Below are positions 40,993-43,903 of a stretch of DNA of 43,903 nucleotides, in pieces. The stretch is from Prolixibacteraceae bacterium (lineage in GTDB: Bacteria > Bacteroidota > Bacteroidia > Bacteroidales > Prolixibacteraceae). The translations under genes and the position numbers were made by a program. The stretch is from assembly GCA_947475715.1 (NCBI GenBank), contig CANJNY010000030.1:1-43903 (forward strand), given 5' to 3'. The number at the start of each line of letters is the position of its first letter. The first letter of the stretch is position 1. The notes beneath the pieces are model-generated. The model was given only the letters and a program-made list of their open reading frames with translations, had not been told where the DNA came from and searched no databases.

Positions 40993-43903
40993 ATGAAAAA
41001 GATCCTATTCGCATTAATAATCCTTTTTTCAGGATTATTATCACTCCATTCCCAGGTTTTATATAGTACAACGCCTAAAGGCGGTCCTGATTTTGGAGGT
41101 ACAATTGGTCGATATAATTTGTCTACTCAAACTTTCAAGGTTGTACAATCTTTTCAAAGTGGTTCTTCTAATGGATATATGCCAACAGGCAGATTACTTC
41201 ATGCCTTGGACGGAAAACTCTATGGCATGACCATTTATGGCGGAGCAAATGGTACAGGGGTCATTTACTCCTTTGATCCTTCAACACTAAATTTCAGCAA
41301 ATTATTTGATTTTAGCGATAGTGATGGAGCAAATCCACTTGGTTCCCTGATTCAAGGAAGTGATGGCTTGTTGTATGGGATGTGCGAAAATGGGGGAGTT
41401 TTAGATGGTTTGGGAGTTTTATTCTCTTTTGATACTACGAATAACAACTATTCGATCGTCCATCAATTTTCGGCTGCCACAGGATCAAACCCAGTCGGAG
41501 GCCTTATACAATCGGTTAATAATAGCCCGGTGATGTATGGAATGACCAAAAATGGTGGCGATTATGGATATGGAACTATTTTTTCATTTGATCCATCGGA
41601 TGGCACTTATTCCGACATTAAAAATTTTACAAATTATGATGTAGCATCAGTCCCCACGGGAGATCTATTAGAGGCGACAGATGGCTTATTATATGGGATG
41701 ACCGCATCATTGGACGGAACATCCGAACTTTTCTCAATTAATATGTTTACAAAGGCCTATACAACCCTGAGGAGTTTTGATCAGGGCGATGGTAATAATC
41801 CCAGAGGAAGTTTAATTCAGGCAAGGGATGGCTTACTCTATGGTATGGCATACGGAGGTGCGAGTAATAATAATGGAGTAATCTTCTCTATGGACCCCAA
41901 TACTGAGGAGTATAAAGTTGTATATAATCTTGATGATTCTCAGGGGGATGGTTACCATCCATTTGGTAGCCTTTTGCAGGGCGAGGCAGGTGATGATAAA
42001 TTATATGGGGTAACACACCGTGGGGGGGCGAACAATAATGGAACTATCTTCTCGATTGATCCCGCTAATTCCAGCTTTACGAAACTGGCAGATTACACCG
42101 GGCTCAATGGATCAAGACCACAGTGGGGTTCGCAGTTTACATTCGTTGGTGGCCCGACCCCTGAGCCTCCTGCACCAACATCTTCAAATACAACAATTTG
42201 CAGCGGCTCAACCGCAAATCTTTCAGCAACAGGTACAGGAACTTTATTATGGTACGATGCTGCCGTAGATGGCAACTTCCTCCAAAGTGGAAACTCTTTC
42301 ACTACACCTGTGTTAACCAGTACTACAACCTATTACGTCGAGAATTACACAACCTTATCCAGTGAAACCCGTACTGCGGTAGTGGTAACGGTAAATAATC
42401 CAATAATAATTGGTCCATCTGTCATAAATATTGGATATGCGACTACGCTAACGGGTTCCGGTAGTCCGGCCTCTGCGAATCCGTGGACATCGTCGGATAG
42501 TAATACAATAAGCGTAAATAGTGCAGGATTGATCACCGGTATTGCAACAGGTTCTGCAACGATTACCTATACCGACTCGATCGGATGTCAGACAACTTCA
42601 TTGATTAATGTCGCTCAGTTTAGCCTGGGCAATTACACGAATGCAAGTATTACCAATCCGGGTGGGAATACTACGGTGATCCCCGATGCATCTCCGACCG
42701 GAACAATGGGAATAACAGCAACCACATCAGCTAATTTTCACGGATTATTTACGGTTGATCATACCACCGGCATCATTAATATTACAAACGCTTATCCTGC
42801 AGGATCCTATACAGTTACAGTAAATGCAGGAAGTGATGTAATCAAAACCTTCACACTAACGGTTGGCAATGCTCCTTGCAGCCAGGGGAAGTTTTATTCA
42901 CCCAATACACCGGAGATACCCTCCGGAAATGGTTCGCAGCAAGTAGCAATCGCTGATTTCAATGGTGACGGAAAAACTGATATTGTCTCTTTTAATAGCT
43001 GGGTTAACACAATTACAATTCATCTTGGTGATGGGAATGGTGGATTTACCAACTCTGAAGTACCGATTAATTCCCATTCCGAAACATTTGCTCTTGCCGA
43101 TTTTAATGGTGACGGCAGATCCGATCTGGCTGTTGTAGGAGGTGCTGGAATAATCGACAACAAATTATTAATTTTACTGGGAGACGGAACGGGCGGATTT
43201 ACAACAGGATCAAATATCTCGTTTGGGAATCTTGCAAAGATCGTTGCATCTGCCGACTTTAACGGAGATGGACATCCCGATCTGGCAATTACCCAAGGGA
43301 ATAGTATTTTCATCCGCCTGGGAGACGGAACAGGTAATTTTTTCGGCACAACCGAAATAGCCACTTCAACCCCTTCTTCATTGGCCTTTGGTGATTTTAA
43401 CCAGGATGGGAAAATTGATATGGCAGTCGCCAACACTTTAGATGACGTTGTGCCGGGATCCGTTACAATTTTCAGAGGTGATGGATCTGGTGGTTTTACA
43501 GGGTCTACCCCTATTCCAACAGGTGTAAGTCCGGTGGGATTAGTGATCGCAGACTTTAATAAGGATGGAATTCCCGATCTGGCTACAGCAAATGGCGGAA
43601 GCAACGACATATCCATACTTATCGGTGATGGGTCAGGTAGCTTTACTCCGGCTTCTGCAATTTCTGTTGGGGCCTCTCCCTCCGGCTTATCGACCGGCGA
43701 TTTTAACGGAGATGGAAAGATTGATATTATTGAAGTAAACTCAGGTGCAGGCAATGCCACGATCCATTTTGGAGATGGATCAGGTGGATTTACAGACAAT
43801 GGAGAGGTGGCCGCCGGATCTAACGCTATGTCCATAGCAAATGGTGATTTTAACGGTGACGGAAGACTTGATCTGGCAATAAGCAGTATATCAACCGCCT
43901 ACG
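40993..43903 (+). CDS. Large exported GloVer-repeat / Ig-like / FG-GAP protein (3' end outside window)
   Basis: From ATG 40993 the frame stays open to the window edge, at least 970 residues. It begins with a signal peptide (MKKILFALIILFSGLLSLHS). Residues about 20-385 are seven or so GloVer-type repeats with the core DGLLYGM, GTIFSFD and NPxGSLIQ. An Ig-like domain with SNTTICSGSTANLSATG follows (390-467), then a BIG2-like segment (467-543, TSSDSNTISVNSAGLITGIA), a third beta domain (to about 630) and at least five FG-GAP/VCBS repeats with calcium-type loops DFNGDGKTDI, DFNGDGRSDL and DFNQDGKIDM. The C-terminus, perhaps a type IX secretion signal, is not in view. Likely a secreted or surface adhesion-type protein. 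The divergent SgaR-like regulator may control it. Confidence 0.88.
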   Translation, partial: MKKILFALIILFSGLLSLHSQVLYSTTPKGGPDFGGTIGRYNLSTQTFKVVQSFQSGSSNGYMPTGRLLHALDGKLYGMTIYGGANGTGVIYSFDPSTLNFSKLFDFSDSDGANPLGSLIQGSDGLLYGMCENGGVLDGLGVLFSFDTTNNNYSIVHQFSAATGSNPVGGLIQSVNNSPVMYGMTKNGGDYGYGTIFSFDPSDGTYSDIKNFTNYDVASVPTGDLLEATDGLLYGMTASLDGTSELFSINMFTKAYTTLRSFDQGDGNNPRGSLIQARDGLLYGMAYGGASNNNGVIFSMDPNTEEYKVVYNLDDSQGDGYHPFGSLLQGEAGDDKLYGVTHRGGANNNGTIFSIDPANSSFTKLADYTGLNGSRPQWGSQFTFVGGPTPEPPAPTSSNTTICSGSTANLSATGTGTLLWYDAAVDGNFLQSGNSFTTPVLTSTTTYYVENYTTLSSETRTAVVVTVNNPIIIGPSVINIGYATTLTGSGSPASANPWTSSDSNTISVNSAGLITGIATGSATITYTDSIGCQTTSLINVAQFSLGNYTNASITNPGGNTTVIPDASPTGTMGITATTSANFHGLFTVDHTTGIINITNAYPAGSYTVTVNAGSDVIKTFTLTVGNAPCSQGKFYSPNTPEIPSGNGSQQVAIADFNGDGKTDIVSFNSWVNTITIHLGDGNGGFTNSEVPINSHSETFALADFNGDGRSDLAVVGGAGIIDNKLLILLGDGTGGFTTGSNISFGNLAKIVASADFNGDGHPDLAITQGNSIFIRLGDGTGNFFGTTEIATSTPSSLAFGDFNQDGKIDMAVANTLDDVVPGSVTIFRGDGSGGFTGSTPIPTGVSPVGLVIADFNKDGIPDLATANGGSNDISILIGDGSGSFTPASAISVGASPSGLSTGDFNGDGKIDIIEVNSGAGNATIHFGDGSGGFTDNGEVAAGSNAMSIANGDFNGDGRLDLAISSISTAY

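Noticed and set aside
43020-43835. 271-codon open frame on the minus strand
   Set aside because: It is the shadow of the FG-GAP repeats of the real plus-strand gene; the product is Pro/Ser-rich with repeats that mirror the coding strand and has no start context.

Overview
The window reads as a chromosomal segment of a glycan-degrading Bacteroidota bacterium, most likely near Marinilabiliales/Prolixibacteraceae. The evidence is a SusC/SusD pair with a FecI/FecR-type sigma/anti-sigma pair, several Sus-locus glycoside hydrolase families, Bacteroidota-style -7 boxes (TAnnTTTG), a SgaR-like TPR regulator, BlaI/BlaR1 with a TonB-like tail, and GloVer/FG-GAP surface proteins. The taxon below phylum is an inference from gene style only.

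Layout. 1-3354: 3' part of a large repetitive surface or fibre-like protein (YadA-head-like repeats, DUF1566-like C-terminus) and a small exported protein. 3355-4833: an orphan HicB-like antitoxin between two degenerate copies of one intergenic repeat; the second copy carries a MITE-like insertion. 4834-7060 (minus): blaI-blaR1-like sensor pair behind a promoter that overlaps one of two matching operators. 7060-8828: tandem repeats, palindromes and a lipoprotein. 8829-12214: a GH92 alpha-mannosidase-like enzyme and a TonB_C/TPR protein. 12418-18269: a same-strand run of DUF4197 lipoprotein, glutaminase-like DUF4965/DUF1793 protein, DUF3863-like protein and GHL10-like lipoprotein. 18534-25762: ECF sigma factor, FecR anti-sigma, SusC, SusD, ended by a strong intrinsic terminator. 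25891-37980: a second same-strand run with its own promoter: DUF6807 (PmoA-like) lipoprotein, Tat-exported Gfo/Idh/MocA oxidoreductase, HGSNAT-like membrane acyltransferase, RhaT-like deoxysugar symporter, GH101/GH129-like hydrolase, DUF5107-TPR protein and a divergent GH95-like enzyme. 38031-38629: an IS200-like RAYT transposase gene with REP palindromes beside it. 38680-40557 (minus): SgaR-like membrane TPR regulator. 40993-end: a large exported GloVer/Ig-like/FG-GAP protein cut by the window edge.

How it fits together. The central 25 kb looks like a polysaccharide utilisation locus. The ECF sigma/FecR pair would sense glycan through SusC, SusC/SusD would import oligosaccharide, periplasmic enzymes would trim it, and RhaT would carry a released 6-deoxysugar (rhamnose or fucose type) across the inner membrane. 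The substrate cannot be named from sequence alone.

Most interesting: between the anti-sigma gene and susC, on the minus strand, there is a near-consensus Bacteroidota promoter followed at once by an intrinsic terminator. The terminator stem pairs fully only in minus-strand RNA. This predicts a very short antisense-side RNA at the susC leader, similar in position to PUL-associated small RNAs described in Bacteroides. Also notable are the GH95-like enzyme with changed catalytic-site residues, the REP/RAYT unit, and the two BlaI operators spaced exactly 40 bp apart.
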